The translations under genes were made by a program, and so were the position numbers. Under the pieces are notes generated by a model. It was not told where the DNA came from. It searched no databases and saw only the letters and a program-made list of their open reading frames with translations. Shown here piece after piece: positions 63,630-64,000 of a stretch of DNA of 64,000 nucleotides. The first letter of the stretch is position 1, and each line of letters starts with the position of its first letter. Source of the stretch: Saprospiraceae bacterium (lineage in GTDB: Bacteria; Bacteroidota; Bacteroidia; Chitinophagales; Saprospiraceae); NCBI GenBank assembly GCA_021604865.1, contig BQJU01000030.1, positions 1 to 64,000 on the forward strand. Direction: 5' to 3'.

Positions 63630-64000
63630 CTAATCCATATCTAAGTTGATAAATCGCGGTCGATAATGGTGCGCTTTTGTCAACACATCTTTAAAAAAGT
63701 CGAAGGAATTCAAATTGTAACTTATCAGCAGCTTACCATCCGGAGAGATGTGGGGATGAGCTTTAGCATTATAAGCAAAATAGTCTTTATCTTCATCTAC
63801 TTCCTCACAATACCAGATGGTTTTTTTGGGATAAAAAGGGCCCACCGGGCTTTTAGCCATCTGAATATCTACCTGGGGTTCCATGCCATTTTTTTGGCAA
63901 ACCAACATATATCGTCCATCAGGTAATGGCGATACACTCAACTCATTGGCGGTATTACTCGTCACTGCTTTGACGGCATATTTATCGGGGTTCCAGGTAG
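63630..64000 (-). CDS. C-terminal part of a propeller-like secreted protein (incomplete at the window edge)
   Basis: The frame is open to the edge of the window, so the start of the gene lies outside. The 123 visible residues contain SPLPDGRYMLVCQ, IQMAKSPVGPF, NAKAHPHISPDGKLLISYN and YRPRFINL. This set resembles the last blades of a five-bladed propeller, as in GH43-like or DUF4185/DUF5005-type proteins of Bacteroidota. The family is tentative. It lies 14 bp upstream of the GH38-type gene on the same strand, so the two are probably in one operon. Confidence 0.6.
   Translation of the reverse strand, partial: TWNPDKYAVKAVTSNTANELSVSPLPDGRYMLVCQKNGMEPQVDIQMAKSPVGPFYPKKTIWYCEEVDEDKDYFAYNAKAHPHISPDGKLLISYNLNSFDFFKDVLTKAHHYRPRFINLDMD

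Overview
The window looks like a chromosomal segment of a Bacteroidota species, most probably of the Saprospiraceae/Lewinella type. Four things point there: several secreted proteins end in a type IX secretion (T9SS type A) sorting domain; there is a complete SusC/SusD pair; the best promoters have the Bacteroidota form TTTG-N17-20-TAnnTTTG; and there is a LytS/LytTR two-component pair with a propeller-type periplasmic sensor. I saw no rRNA, tRNA, transposase, phage gene or CRISPR array.

Layout. 0.2-5.4 kb: a secreted serine hydrolase, a large secreted zinc metallopeptidase and a small SnoaL-like protein. 5.7-9.4 kb: purL of purine biosynthesis. 9.5-11.7 kb: an outer-membrane-type protein facing an ECF sigma factor operon with two overlapping membrane protein genes. 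11.8-16.4 kb: a LytTR response regulator and its propeller sensor kinase, plus a stand-alone DsbD N-terminal-like domain. 16.6-21.2 kb: a P-loop NTPase with amplified TPRs, a methyltransferase and a lipoprotein. 21.3-26.6 kb: an alginate-type locus on the minus strand (FadR-type GntR regulator, PL7 alginate lyase, Tat-exported TIM-barrel protein, an Nramp-fold transporter lacking the metal-binding motifs, SDR reductase). 26.8-32.2 kb: two tandem paralogous TPR proteins and a sterol-desaturase-family enzyme. 32.5-41.2 kb: a metallopeptidase with MopE-type repeats, an Ldh-family dehydrogenase and a large ELW-type repeat protein. 41.4-44.3 kb: DinB-like protein, 2OG-Fe(II) oxygenase and a putative EAD11-lectin protein. 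44.5-57.5 kb: an alpha-mannan utilisation locus (HutC-type GntR, SusC, SusD, ROK kinase, mannose-6-phosphate isomerase, sugar porter, GH92, lipoprotein). 57.5-59.2 kb: a gene-poor repeat cluster. 59.2-64 kb: an unknown exported protein, a GH38-type alpha-mannosidase and an incomplete propeller-like gene.

Two unnamed interspersed repeat families stand out. Family 1 has terminal inverted repeats around TGTTTGGAGG, internally deleted copies, and mostly sits in gaps between convergent genes. Family 2 is a core of about 135-190 bp present four times, with direct copies on both sides of the mannan locus.

Metabolic logic. In the mannan locus SusCD would import mannan fragments, GH92 and possibly the nearby GH38 enzyme would release mannose, the sugar porter would bring it inside, and the ROK kinase plus mannose-6-phosphate isomerase would pass it into glycolysis. 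In the alginate locus PL7 cleaves alginate and the SDR could reduce the resulting 4-deoxy keto-uronate; the odd Nramp-like protein is the best candidate here for a new kind of carrier. Each locus has its own regulator and a recognisable palindromic operator candidate.
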